From Oleomonas cavernae (GTDB lineage: Bacteria; Pseudomonadota; Alphaproteobacteria; Zavarziniales; Zavarziniaceae), in assembly GCF_003590945.1 (NCBI RefSeq), contig NZ_QYUK01000011.1:1-64000 (forward strand): DNA of 64,000 bases, written 5' to 3'. A program made the position numbers and the translations under genes. A model generated the notes under the pieces. It saw nothing but the letters and a program-made list of their open reading frames with translations, searched no databases and was not told where the DNA came from. Within the stretch, counting starts at the first letter, position 1, and each line of letters opens with the position of its first letter. This document shows, piece by piece, positions 1 to 8,685 of this stretch.

Positions 1-1311
1 CGCCAGTCGAAATGATCTCGTAGGGTTCCTCGTTGTTCATGCCGAAGGCGATGTAGCGATCACCGAGCAAGTCATAAAGGACCTCGACGCAATACAGCGG
101 GACGGTCGCATCGGTATATTGGATCAGATGGCCTTCGGACACGCGCCACAACTCGCCACGGCCGTCGAAATGGTCGCCCGCGACGATCGACCAAGTGTCT
201 TCATCCATGTAATAGACCCGCTTGGCATAGATATGCCGCGACGCCGGCTTCAGTGTCGCCTCGACCACCCAGACCCGATGCAACTCATAGCGGGTCAATT
301 CCGGGTTCAGGTGCCCGGGCTTCAGAATGTCCGCGTATTTGAGCAAACGGTCATCGAGCCGGTTTGCATTGTAGGGAATATACATCTCCCGCTTGCCGAC
401 CAGCTTCCAGTCGTAACGATCGATGGCGCCGTTATACATGTCGAAATTGTCGTTGGTCCGGGCGCCGTCCGCTGCGATGCCCGGGTTGTCATAGCCGATT
501 TCCGGCGCGCGCAGGACGCGCCTGGTACCGGCATTGTAGATCCAGGCCTGCCGCGGCGCCCGCACCGGGTTGATGCGGTCGATCGCCAGCAAGGTGGTGC
601 CGGCGAGACGCTGGGGCTCCAGGATCTTCTGCACATCCTTCAGGACGATGTCGGCATTCTCCGGCGTCTCGGGAACACCGGAGCGGAAGGTCATCATATC
701 CCGGTAGATCATCGGGTCGAAGGAACCGTTCCGCTGCACCACGGCCTGGATCACGCGGCGTTCGAAGGCCTGCCCGCGATAGCGCACAAGGTGGTTCCAG
801 ATCGCTTCCTGCCCGGTCTTGGGGATCGGGAAGGGAACCGTCGAGAGACCCAGGTCGGACAGGCCATAGCCGCCGTCGGCCAGTTCGGTCTTGGTCGATT
901 GCGCCCGGATGTGCTGGTAGATCGTCTCGGGCAGGGCGGCACTCCGGTGCGTGGGATAGACGTTCATGAAGAACGTCTCCTTGTAGCGCGCCAGCATCGC
1001 GGCCTGGCCATCGGTCAGCTTGGCGCGATATTGCGCCATGTTCGCCGCGGTGATCTTGAACAGCGGCTTGTCCGCGGCATAGGGGTCAGGCCGCGAGACG
1101 CCCGGCACCACGCCCGGCAGCACCGTCTTGATCCCGCCGTCCCAGGCGGGGATCGAGCCGTCGGCATTGCCCGCGCGCTCGGCCCCCATCGGCGTCAGGT
1201 CGGTGCCCAGCCGGGCCGCCTCCTGCTCGGTAATCTTGGCAACGGCCGAAGCCGACACCATCAGGCACCCAGCATCGCCACCGCGGCGATCGTCCTCTTG
1301 TTCACGTTCAT
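1..1311 (-). CDS. DUF1329 family outer-membrane/periplasmic protein (C-terminus outside window; frameshift in signal peptide)
   Basis: The main frame is open from position 1261 down to the window edge, and its sequence is typical of the DUF1329 family, LolA/LolB-like proteins that nearly always sit beside DUF1302. The family's usual start is at 1311, behind a GGGGGAGGG ribosome site. It encodes MNVNKRTIAAVAMLGA and then hits a TGA, while the next frame continues as MVSASAVAKITEQEAARLG. Adding one base to the GG at 1264-1265 gives one continuous signal peptide ending ASAVA. It lies 14 bases after the DUF1302 stop, so the two form an operon. The role is probably in outer-membrane handling of hydrophobic compounds, which is a family inference. 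The C-terminus runs off the window. Without the correction, translation would start at 1261 with no signal peptide. Confidence 0.85.
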
Positions 1312-1325
1312 GCCCTCCCCCAATC

Positions 1326-3089
1326 TCAAAACCGAGCCGTCGCGTTCAACGAGAAGAAGTCGCGATCTTTGCCGTAGTTGTATTCGCCGCCGATGAAGCG
1401 GACATAGGAGCCGCCGACGCTGTAACCCTGATAGTCAAGATCGAGGCCCAGCCCCAGGGCCATGCGGCCCTCGATATAGGTGCCGTCCGAGGCCGTGCCG
1501 TTGACGTCGTGCGACCAGCTCAGGAACGGCTTGGCATTGATGCCGGCGACGACGTCGGGATAGTCGAAGATGGCGCGGCCACGATAACCCCAGGAGAAGG
1601 TGGTGACATAACCGTCGTCGTCGCACTTCTTCGCCGTGGTTTCGCGGCAGACGCCGTTGCGGGCGCCCACGCCATAGACCGCCGTGCGACCGTAACGCTT
1701 GTCGGCAGGCAGGCCGTCCAGCATTTCGGCGCCCACTTCACCCAGGACAGTGATACCGACAGCGCCCAGCATGGGCGGCAGGACCTTGAAGCCCGACACG
1801 GTGGCGCGGTACTGATCGGCCTCGTCATAGCCGTGGTAGAGCGCGCCCGAGCCTATCCTGACGTCGGGCGAAATCGGCGTATCGACGGCGGCACCACCCG
1901 AAGCGAAGGCGGCGAGCAGGTCGTTGGCGTTGAGCTGGACCGGCATGTCGGGGCGATAGCTCACCTCGCCGGCCACCGAGACCCCGGCCAGGACCGAGGC
2001 GAAGCTGAGGCCGTAGAGCTGAATATCCTCCGGGTATTCGATCACGTACCTGAAATTGCCGCCCAGCGGGTCGCCCGGGATGAAGGGCACGCCGCCGTTC
2101 GCCGCCGTGGTGTTGAAGACGCTGATATAGGGCGTGCGGCTGTGGTAGTTGACGAAATAGGCGCCGAACTCGGTGTCGAGACCGGCGGAGTAGTAACGCA
2201 GGGCGGCGCCATACTGGCCGCCGTCGTTGGCATCGAGGTCCTCCGCGCGCTTGGCGACGCGGCCGCCGGCGATCGCGGCGGTATCGGCCAGTGCCGCGCC
2301 CAGGGTGAAGCCGTTGCAGCCGTGGGCCACCGCGTCGACGGTCGAGAAGTAGGTGCCGCAGGCATCGATCTCGGTCGGCGCCCATTCGAACTCGTAGAAG
2401 GCCTCCAGGCTGAGATCGCCGGTGATGCCGAAATTGACATAGGCGAGGCCGACCGGGAGCAGCCCCTCCTTGAGCTCGGCCCCGGGGCGGCGGAAGGCGC
2501 TGACGTCGATCGGGTTGATCGAGTTGATGCCGCCGCCGATGAAGGTGCTCTCGCCCCAGCTCACCACCTGGCGGCCGACGCGGGCCTCCAGCGCATGGTC
2601 GCCCAGGTCGAAGGAGCCGCGGACATAGGCTTCGAGCAGTTCGACGCCCTTGAACTGGGCAAGATCGGACAGGCCGTCGTCGGACAGGGGCGCGCCGGCC
2701 CGGTAGCCGTTGACCATGTTGCCGTGGGGCCGATCGCCTTCCGACAGTTCATAGTCGTACCAGGCCTTGCCGCTGATCACGGCGCCGAAATTCTCGTAGG
2801 AAAGTTTCAGCTCGGACAGCGCCTTGACACCGCTCGAGACGACATCGCCCTTGTCGAAGTTCAGCGACGGATCGTCATAGGCATTGGTCGAGGCATAGCC
2901 GCCGGGCCGGTTGCCGGGCGCGATGAACTCGAGGCTGGGGTCTTCCGCGCGGATCAGGATGCCTGCGCTGAGGACGGTGGAGAATGAAATATCGACATTG
3001 CCCACCTGGTATTCCGCGGCGCTGGCGACAGTGGTGGTGAGCAGGCCCACGGCAGCCAGTGCGGACGCCGTGACGGCACGCGAATGAAT
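1326..3089 (-). CDS. DUF1302 family outer-membrane protein, 5' end lost
   Basis: About 580 residues match the DUF1302 family of beta-barrel-like outer-membrane proteins, paired here with DUF1329 as usual. The mature part begins AEYQVGNVDISF after a clear signal-peptide core (HSRAVTASALAAVGLL, then TVASA). The frame is open upstream to a stop at 3108-3110 but contains no ATG. The only listed initiator is a GTG at 3050 that would cut the signal peptide in half. Residues before His (codon at 3084-3086) do not look like this gene and instead coincide with the start of the SDR on the other strand. I conclude that the first few codons, ribosome site and promoter are missing. As drawn, the gene could not be exported normally. 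Confidence 0.85.
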   Translation of the reverse strand: MHSRAVTASALAAVGLLTTTVASAAEYQVGNVDISFSTVLSAGILIRAEDPSLEFIAPGNRPGGYASTNAYDDPSLNFDKGDVVSSGVKALSELKLSYENFGAVISGKAWYDYELSEGDRPHGNMVNGYRAGAPLSDDGLSDLAQFKGVELLEAYVRGSFDLGDHALEARVGRQVVSWGESTFIGGGINSINPIDVSAFRRPGAELKEGLLPVGLAYVNFGITGDLSLEAFYEFEWAPTEIDACGTYFSTVDAVAHGCNGFTLGAALADTAAIAGGRVAKRAEDLDANDGGQYGAALRYYSAGLDTEFGAYFVNYHSRTPYISVFNTTAANGGVPFIPGDPLGGNFRYVIEYPEDIQLYGLSFASVLAGVSVAGEVSYRPDMPVQLNANDLLAAFASGGAAVDTPISPDVRIGSGALYHGYDEADQYRATVSGFKVLPPMLGAVGITVLGEVGAEMLDGLPADKRYGRTAVYGVGARNGVCRETTAKKCDDDGYVTTFSWGYRGRAIFDYPDVVAGINAKPFLSWSHDVNGTASDGTYIEGRMALGLGLDLDYQGYSVGGSYVRFIGGEYNYGKDRDFFSLNATARF

Positions 3090-3679
3090 TGCAGGTGGGC
3101 CAGGCGATCACCTCGACGGTCGAGAAATTCGGCCGGCTCGACGTGCTGGTCAACAACGCCGGCATCGGCTCGTTCGGCCGGGTCGACATGCTCTCGACCG
3201 AGGAATGGCGCCGGGTGATGGCGGTCGATCTCGATGCCGTGTTCTTCGCCTGCCGTGCCGCCCTGCCGCACCTGGCGCAGGTGCGCGGCGCCATCGTCAG
3301 CACCGCGTCGATTTCGGGGACCGCGGCCGACTACGGCTTTGCCGCCTACAACGCCGCCAAGGCGGCGGTGATCAACCTGACGCGCGCCATCGCCATCGAC
3401 CATGCGGGCGAGGGCGTGCGCGCCAACAGCATCTCGCCCGGCTATGTCGTCACGCCGCTGACCGCGCCCTTGCAGGCCGACGACCGCATCGGCGAGGCTT
3501 ACCGCCAGCTCATCCCGCTGGGCCGGCCCTCGATGCCGGAGGAGCAGGCGGCGGCGATCCTGTTCCTGGCCTCCGACGATGCGAGCTACATCACCGGTGC
3601 CAACCTGATCGTCGACGGCGGCCTGACCGCGGCCACCGGCCAGCCCAATTTCGTGCGCATCTTCGCCGGGGCCAACTAG
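3089..3679 (+). pseudogene. Short-chain dehydrogenase/reductase, 5'-truncated
   Basis: The 196 visible residues start inside a classical SDR, at the stretch just before the FGRLDVLVNNAG motif. NNAG, the catalytic Ser (STASISG) and YNAAK are present, as is the usual C-terminus. The N-terminal Rossmann part with TGxxxGIG, roughly 55-60 residues, is missing. The only possible start is TTG at 3089, with no ribosome site. The 5' end abuts the equally truncated DUF1302 gene. Without the cofactor-binding motif it should be inactive unless the junction is an assembly error. It is followed after 76 bases by an acyl-CoA dehydrogenase on the same strand, so the intact gene was probably part of a catabolic operon. 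Confidence 0.85.
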
Positions 3680-3755
3680 AGCCGAACAAACCCGAGTAGA
3701 GGGGGAGGCATCCCTCCCGGTACCATTCAACGACAAGAATAGTGGAGGAGAGATC

Positions 3756-4988
3756 ATGGACCTTGCCCTGAGTGCCAAGGACGAGGCCTTCCGTGACGAG
3801 GTGCGGGGCTTCCTCGATGCCAGGCTGAACGATCGCCTGCGCGAGGCGGCGCGGCTGTCGACCAGCGTCTATACCGATCGCGAGACCATGCGCGAATGGC
3901 ACACCATCCTCCACGCCCAAGGCTGGATCGCGCCGGCCTGGCCAGTCGAATACGGCGGCTGCGGCTGGTCGGTGATCCAGCGCTATATCTTCGCGATCGA
4001 ATTGGCGCGGGCCAATGCGCCGGGCCTGTCGCCCATGGGGCTTGGCATGTGCGGGCCGGTGCTGATCGGCCACGGCAGCGCGGAACAGAAGGCGTTCTAT
4101 CTGCCGCGCATCCTCTCAGGCGAAGATTTCTGGTGCCAGGGCTATTCCGAGCCGGGTGCCGGCTCCGATCTTGCCGCCCTGCAGATGAGTGCCGTCGACG
4201 ACGGCGACCACTTCATCTGCTTCGGCTCGAAGATCTGGACCACTCACGGCCAGTATGCCAACCGCATCTTCTGCCTGGTGCGCACCGACAGGAGCGGCCC
4301 GCCCCAGCGCGGCATCACCTTCATCCTGATCGACATGGACACGCCGGGCATCGAGGTCAGCCCGCTGATCATGCTCACCGGCGAACATGTCCAGAACCAG
4401 ATCTTCTTCACCGATGTCCGTGTCCCCAGGGCCAATGTGGTGGGCCGCATCGGCGACGGCTGGACGGTCGCCAAATACCTGCTGGAATTCGAGCGCGGCG
4501 GCAATGCCTATGCCCCCTCGCTCCATGTCCGCCTCGACAAGATCCGCGCCATGGCCCGGGCGGAACAGGCGGGCGACGGCACCGCGCTGATCGATGACAG
4601 CAACTTCGCCCGGAAACTCGCCGAGGCCGCGGTGGAGATCATGGCGCTCGAATATACCGAGCATCGGGTGATGTCGGCTCTCTCCCAAGGCGGCACCCCG
4701 GGCATGCAGGCCTCGCTCATGAAGACCCGCGGCACCGAGATGAGCCAGCGCCTGACCGAACTGGCGATCGAGGCTGCGGCCTATTACACGGCGCCGTTCC
4801 AGCCCCATGCGATCAACCCGGCCGGCCCGGTCCCGGGCCACGCGCCGCCGGGCGGCAATGCCGCGCCCATCGGCCCCGACCATTCCCTGACCGTGATGGC
4901 CAAATACCTCAACGACCGGGCCGGCTCGATCTATGCCGGGTCGAACGATATCCAACGCAACATCATGGCCAAGGTGATGGGCCTGTAG
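3756..4988 (+). CDS. Acyl-CoA dehydrogenase family protein
   Basis: A 410-residue flavoprotein of the acyl-CoA dehydrogenase superfamily, which oxidises acyl-CoA to 2-enoyl-CoA and passes electrons to ETF. The three domains are visible: helical N-terminus, the beta-domain with the YSEPGAGSDLA FAD/substrate signature near residue 130, and a C-terminal helical domain ending GSNDIQRNIMAKVMGL. The start is supported by GTGGAGGAGAG just upstream. The protein has 'GSND' where many members have the catalytic 'YEGT', so the base may lie elsewhere and the substrate cannot be named. It follows the truncated SDR and precedes the FecR cassette, separated by a CRP-type palindrome just past its stop. Confidence 0.93.
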   Translation: MDLALSAKDEAFRDEVRGFLDARLNDRLREAARLSTSVYTDRETMREWHTILHAQGWIAPAWPVEYGGCGWSVIQRYIFAIELARANAPGLSPMGLGMCGPVLIGHGSAEQKAFYLPRILSGEDFWCQGYSEPGAGSDLAALQMSAVDDGDHFICFGSKIWTTHGQYANRIFCLVRTDRSGPPQRGITFILIDMDTPGIEVSPLIMLTGEHVQNQIFFTDVRVPRANVVGRIGDGWTVAKYLLEFERGGNAYAPSLHVRLDKIRAMARAEQAGDGTALIDDSNFARKLAEAAVEIMALEYTEHRVMSALSQGGTPGMQASLMKTRGTEMSQRLTELAIEAAAYYTAPFQPHAINPAGPVPGHAPPGGNAAPIGPDHSLTVMAKYLNDRAGSIYAGSNDIQRNIMAKVMGL

Positions 4989-4996
4989 CGTCCCGC

Positions 4997-5012
4997 TGTG
5001 ATCCGCATCACA
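4997..5012. promoter_or_regulatory. CRP-type palindrome upstream of the FecR-Crp-cyclase operon
   Basis: TGTGATCCGCATCACA matches the CRP core TGTGA-N6-TCACA exactly, and the arms extend to CTGTGAT/ATCACAG. It starts 9 bases after the stop of the preceding gene and lies 104 bases before the FecR start. A possible -10 element, TATTCT, is at 5028-5033, which would place the box over the -35 region. Direct control by the Crp homologue encoded two genes downstream is inferred, not shown. Confidence 0.65.
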
Positions 5013-5116
5013 GGCGGCGCGGCCCTGTATTCTTTCCCCGGCACAACCGCGCTATGGTGTCGCCGTCGTTGCGCCACCGGCAGGGCGGCGTGCGCATTGA
5101 GGTGGGGAGATCTCGG

Positions 5117-5743
5117 ATGGCAATCCTTCGTGCCGCCTGGGCGGCATCAGGGCTCCTGGCCGGTCTGCTGATCGGCCTGATGCCGATCGGTGCCGGCGAC
5201 GTTGCCCGCGCTGATACGGCCGCCGCCGGCCTGGTGCTCAACCTTCGCGGGAGTGCCGAGGCGACCAGGGAAACCGTCCAGCGGCCGCTGTCGCCGGAAG
5301 ATTCCGTCTTCACCGGCGATGCGGTGGCCACGGGCGCCAAGTCCCGGATCGAAATCCGCCTGGGCCGCGATACCACCATCGCCATCGGCGAGAACGGCCG
5401 GGTCAAGATCGACGATTTCCTGGCCGAAGCGGGCGGGGAAATTTCGCTCGAGGCCGGGGCCCTGATGCTCGACAAGGATCCCGAAAGCGTTGCCCGGCCG
5501 ATCAAGGTCAACAGCGACTTCGGCCAGATCGCGGTGCGCGGCACCAATTTCTTCGCCGGCCCCAGCCGGGGAAGCTTCGGCGTGCTGCTGCTCCGCGGCC
5601 ACGTCGTGGTCACGGCTGCCGGCACCAGCGTGGAACTGAAGGCCGGCGAGGGCACCGACATCGCCTATCCCGGCGCCCCGCCGTCGCCGCCCAAGGTCTG
5701 GGCGCCCGAGCGGGTCGAGGAGGCCCTGGCCCAACTTCGGTGA
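5117..5743 (+). CDS. Periplasmic FecR-domain protein
   Basis: The protein has 208 residues. An N-terminal signal peptide (hydrophobic core LLAGLLIGLMPIGAG, probable cleavage after ARA) is followed by one FecR domain, with conserved stretches such as SRIEIRLGRDTTIAIGENG and QIAVRGTNFF. Unlike classical FecR it lacks the cytoplasmic anti-sigma segment and transmembrane helix, so it should be a free periplasmic domain. No sigma factor gene is nearby. ATG 5117 is chosen because GGTGGGGAG precedes it and it gives the complete signal peptide. It is followed after 39 bases by a Crp regulator and then a CHASE2 cyclase. FecR and CHASE2 proteins commonly neighbour each other, which suggests it acts with the CHASE2 sensor. 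That partnership is an inference. Confidence 0.85.
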   Translation: MAILRAAWAASGLLAGLLIGLMPIGAGDVARADTAAAGLVLNLRGSAEATRETVQRPLSPEDSVFTGDAVATGAKSRIEIRLGRDTTIAIGENGRVKIDDFLAEAGGEISLEAGALMLDKDPESVARPIKVNSDFGQIAVRGTNFFAGPSRGSFGVLLLRGHVVVTAAGTSVELKAGEGTDIAYPGAPPSPPKVWAPERVEEALAQLR

Positions 5744-5782
5744 GCGGCGCCGTGTGTCTTGCCGCGTTTCGGGAGGGGGCCG

Positions 5783-6484
5783 ATGGCTGAAGCAGATCTC
5801 GTCGAAGCCTTGCTTGCCTCGACCGAGGCCTTCGGCGCCCTCGAGCCCGAGGATCTGGCGATCTGCGCCAAGGCGTTCCGGGAGGTCCATTTCGACAGCG
5901 GGCGCATGCTGTTTGCCGTCGGCGATCCCGGCTCCATGGCCTATCTCCTGGCCGAGGGGCTGGTGCGCCTTGCCCTGACCACCGCTTCCGGTCGCGAGTT
6001 GAGCTTCCGGGTCGCCGGTCCCGGCGAGTTGATCGGCGAGATCGCGGCCTTCGACAGCGGCCCGCGGACCGCCGATGCCACCGCCATTTCGCCGGTTCGG
6101 GCCTACGGCATTTCCGCCGCCGATTTCGACCATCTATTCGAGACCCGCCCCCGGCTGGCCCGCTCGGTGATACACCTGCTGTGCCGCCGCCTGCGGGCGA
6201 CCACCGATCAACTGGAGGGGATCGCGCTCCACAAGATCGAGGTGCGCCTGGCGCGCTTTCTCCTGGGCCTGCTCGGCCAGCGGACCGCCCCGCCAGGGCG
6301 GCGCCTGTCGCTCGAACTCGGCTACTCGCAAAGCGAGCTGGCACGCCTCGTCGGCAGCAGCCGGTCCAAGCTGAACATGGCGCTGGGCGTGCTCGAGGAT
6401 GCCGGTGCCATCAAACGCACCAGCGATCGCCTGTTCTGCGATCCCGCCATGCTCGCCCAATTCGCAGACTCGGCCGATGATTAG
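5783..6484 (+). CDS. Crp/Fnr-family transcriptional regulator
   Basis: The protein has 233 residues: a cyclic-nucleotide-binding fold (about residues 15-130, with PGELIGEIAAFDSGPRTADA in the phosphate-binding cassette region) and a C-terminal winged helix-turn-helix (YSQSELARLVGSSRSKLNMA). The cassette keeps GE and R-T near the positions that bind cAMP in CRP, so a cyclic nucleotide ligand is plausible. It has no N-terminal cysteine cluster, so it is not an FNR oxygen sensor. In the recognition helix the Glu and second Arg that read TGTGA in E. coli CRP are Ser and Met. ATG 5783 is preceded by GGGAGGGGG. Its last 8 bases overlap the cyclase start, which indicates translational coupling with the probable source of its ligand. 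Confidence 0.92.
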   Translation: MAEADLVEALLASTEAFGALEPEDLAICAKAFREVHFDSGRMLFAVGDPGSMAYLLAEGLVRLALTTASGRELSFRVAGPGELIGEIAAFDSGPRTADATAISPVRAYGISAADFDHLFETRPRLARSVIHLLCRRLRATTDQLEGIALHKIEVRLARFLLGLLGQRTAPPGRRLSLELGYSQSELARLVGSSRSKLNMALGVLEDAGAIKRTSDRLFCDPAMLAQFADSADD

Positions 6485-8447
6485 GCTGCTGCGCGGGAGA
6501 ATCGCGGCTGCCGCCCTAGGCGCCATGGCCTGCTTCGTCGTCTATGTCGCCTTCACCCTGTTGTTGCCGGACGTCCGGCAAAACCTGGAGGAGCGGGCGA
6601 CGGATCTCACGCTGGGCCTGGCGATGGAACTTGTGGCGACACCGGCGCCAGGGTCCACCCCGGTGGTGGTGATCGATATCGACGCGGCGAGTACCGGTGC
6701 CATCGGCGCTTGGCCCTGGCGGCGTTCGCTGCTGGCCGATCTCGTCGACAAGGCCGCTGCCGCCGGTGCCGTCGCGATCGCGATCGACATTCTGTTCGCC
6801 GACCCGGACCAGCGCTCGCCGGCGGCCCTGGCGCGCCGGCTGGGCCAGATGGTCGAGGACCCGTCGCTCGCCGCTTTGGCGGATCGCCTCGACGACGACG
6901 ACAGGCGCTTCGCCCAGGCCCTGGGAGGCAGGCCGACGGTGCTGGGCTTTGCCCTGACGCCGACGGCGGCCAAGACGGTGCGCGGCGCCCCCGTCCTGGT
7001 GCGCGGCCGCGCAGGCCTTGACGGGATGTGGCGCTTTGCGGGGGCCGATGCACCGACCGAGGTGCTGGCGGCGGCCGCCACTGGCAGCGGTTGCCTGGCC
7101 CTGCCGGGCGACAGCGACGGGATCGTCCGCCGGTTACCCCTGTTCGTCGGCGTCGGCGACGAAATCCGCCCTGGACTCGCGCTCGAAGCCGTGCGCGTGG
7201 GGGTGGGCGCTTCGCTCTACAAACTCGACGGCGGGCAGGGTCGGTTTGCCACCGGCAGCATCACCGGCGCCCTGGCCGCCGATGCGATGCTCAGGCTGCC
7301 GCCATTGGCTGCGACCCCGCCGATAAAGGCGATCCCGGCCCGTGACGTGCTGGCGGCGAACGGGCCTGTGGCGGCACTTGCCGGCGCGATCGTCTTCATC
7401 GGGGGCTCGGCGCCGGAACTGGGGGGCCTGCGGGCGACAGCGGGCGCGTCGCTGACCCCGTCGGTCATGATCCATGCCGCCGCCGCACGGCAGATCCTGC
7501 AGGGCTTCGTCCCGCGGACATCGGCGCTGCTCCAGCGCTACGCCTATATCGTCGCGGGTCTGGCCGGACTGGTCGGCGTGGCCATCCCTTTGCTGCTGCC
7601 GCCGCTCGCCGGTGCGGGCGTCATGCTGGCGGCGATCGCGGCTTTCGCGGTGTTCGTGGTCAATGCCGCCGCCGGCGGCGTTCTGATCGAGCCCGCTTTG
7701 GCCCTGGTGCTGGCCGCAACCGGCTATGTGGTCACGGCGATCCTGGCCTTCGCCTTCCAGCACCGGCGCGAGCGGCACATTCGCCGGCGCTTCGAGCAGC
7801 ATCTCTCGCCCCACGTCGTCGCGATGATCGCCCGTGATCCTTCCCTGCTGAAACTCAAAGGTCAGCGCCGCGAGGTGACGGCCATGTTCACCGATATCGC
7901 CAACTTCACCGGCCTGACCCATGGCACCGATCCGGAGACGCTGGTGGCCATGCTCGACGCCTATTTCGGCGGCATGTCCGAGATCGTCGTGGCCCATGGC
8001 GGCATGGTCGACAAGTTCGTCGGCGACGCCATCCATGCCCTGTTCAATGCCCCGCTGGAGCAGCCCGGGCACGCGCAAGCCGCCGTGCGCTGCGCCCTGG
8101 CGCTCCACGCCTGGAGCGAGGCGTTCCGCCGCCGGGAGGTGCCGGCGGCCCTGGGCTTCGGCCATACGCGGATCGGCGTCGAGACCGGCGAGGTGATCGT
8201 CGGCGATGTCGGCACGGGCTCGAAGCTCGACTATACCGCCTATGGCGACACGGTGAATGCCGCCGCAAGGCTCGAGGCAGCGAACAAGGAACTGGGCACG
8301 ATGATCTGCGTCGGGCCCGGCACGGCCGCCCGGTGCCCGGCCGGGCTGCTGCGCCCGGGCAAGACCATCCAGTTGCGCGGCTTCGACGTGCCGATACAGG
8401 TTTTCGAGCCTGTTACCCAGGGGACAGGCGGCTCACAGGTGCCATGA
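6477..8447 (+). CDS. CHASE2-domain class III adenylate/guanylate cyclase
   Basis: The protein has 656 residues. Order: one N-terminal membrane helix (about 10-28), an extracytoplasmic CHASE2 sensor domain (about 40-345), three closely spaced membrane helices (about 355-440), then a cytoplasmic class III cyclase domain (about 465-640). The cyclase has both metal aspartates (MFTDIANFTG and VGDAIHALF), the purine-specifying Lys in DKFVGD, and the transition-state Asn/Arg in TVNAAARLE, so it should be active as a homodimer. The product is most likely cAMP. ATG 6477 overlaps the Crp stop. It is the third gene of the FecR-Crp-cyclase cassette: an outside signal would alter cyclic nucleotide levels read by the adjacent regulator. 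Confidence 0.93.
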   Translation: MIRLLRGRIAAAALGAMACFVVYVAFTLLLPDVRQNLEERATDLTLGLAMELVATPAPGSTPVVVIDIDAASTGAIGAWPWRRSLLADLVDKAAAAGAVAIAIDILFADPDQRSPAALARRLGQMVEDPSLAALADRLDDDDRRFAQALGGRPTVLGFALTPTAAKTVRGAPVLVRGRAGLDGMWRFAGADAPTEVLAAAATGSGCLALPGDSDGIVRRLPLFVGVGDEIRPGLALEAVRVGVGASLYKLDGGQGRFATGSITGALAADAMLRLPPLAATPPIKAIPARDVLAANGPVAALAGAIVFIGGSAPELGGLRATAGASLTPSVMIHAAAARQILQGFVPRTSALLQRYAYIVAGLAGLVGVAIPLLLPPLAGAGVMLAAIAAFAVFVVNAAAGGVLIEPALALVLAATGYVVTAILAFAFQHRRERHIRRRFEQHLSPHVVAMIARDPSLLKLKGQRREVTAMFTDIANFTGLTHGTDPETLVAMLDAYFGGMSEIVVAHGGMVDKFVGDAIHALFNAPLEQPGHAQAAVRCALALHAWSEAFRRREVPAALGFGHTRIGVETGEVIVGDVGTGSKLDYTAYGDTVNAAARLEAANKELGTMICVGPGTAARCPAGLLRPGKTIQLRGFDVPIQVFEPVTQGTGGSQVP

Positions 8448-8685
8448 TACGACTTGTTCCTGAGGGCTGAGAGGCGCCGCCACGCTAGAGCGGACTGTCC
8501 GACCCGGTTCCTCGCTGTTACGGTTGCTTGCCGCTGCGTTTCACGCGGTCGCGTTGGGGGAATGTGTTCAATCCGGTGTGTTGTAGCCAGCCGCGGCTTG
8601 CGGCAGGCAACGCCCCCTGCGGTCCGGCAAGCCCGGTTTGTTTGCGTGGCCTCACTCAGGTCTGCACTGAACACAGGAGACGGCA

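Noticed and set aside
1128-2987. A 619-residue plus-strand frame antisense to the DUF1302 gene
   Set aside because: The complementary strand encodes a clear DUF1302 protein; the plus-strand translation is an Ala/Arg/Gly-rich shadow.
3690-3720. GGGGGAGGCATCCCTCCC as a terminator after the SDR
   Set aside because: The stem is short, has no T-run, and lies within the leader of the next gene on the same strand, so readthrough is expected.
8448-8685. A CRP box in front of the RTX gene
   Set aside because: I looked for TGTGA-N6-TCACA in this gap because of the neighbouring cyclase cassette, but no acceptable match is present.
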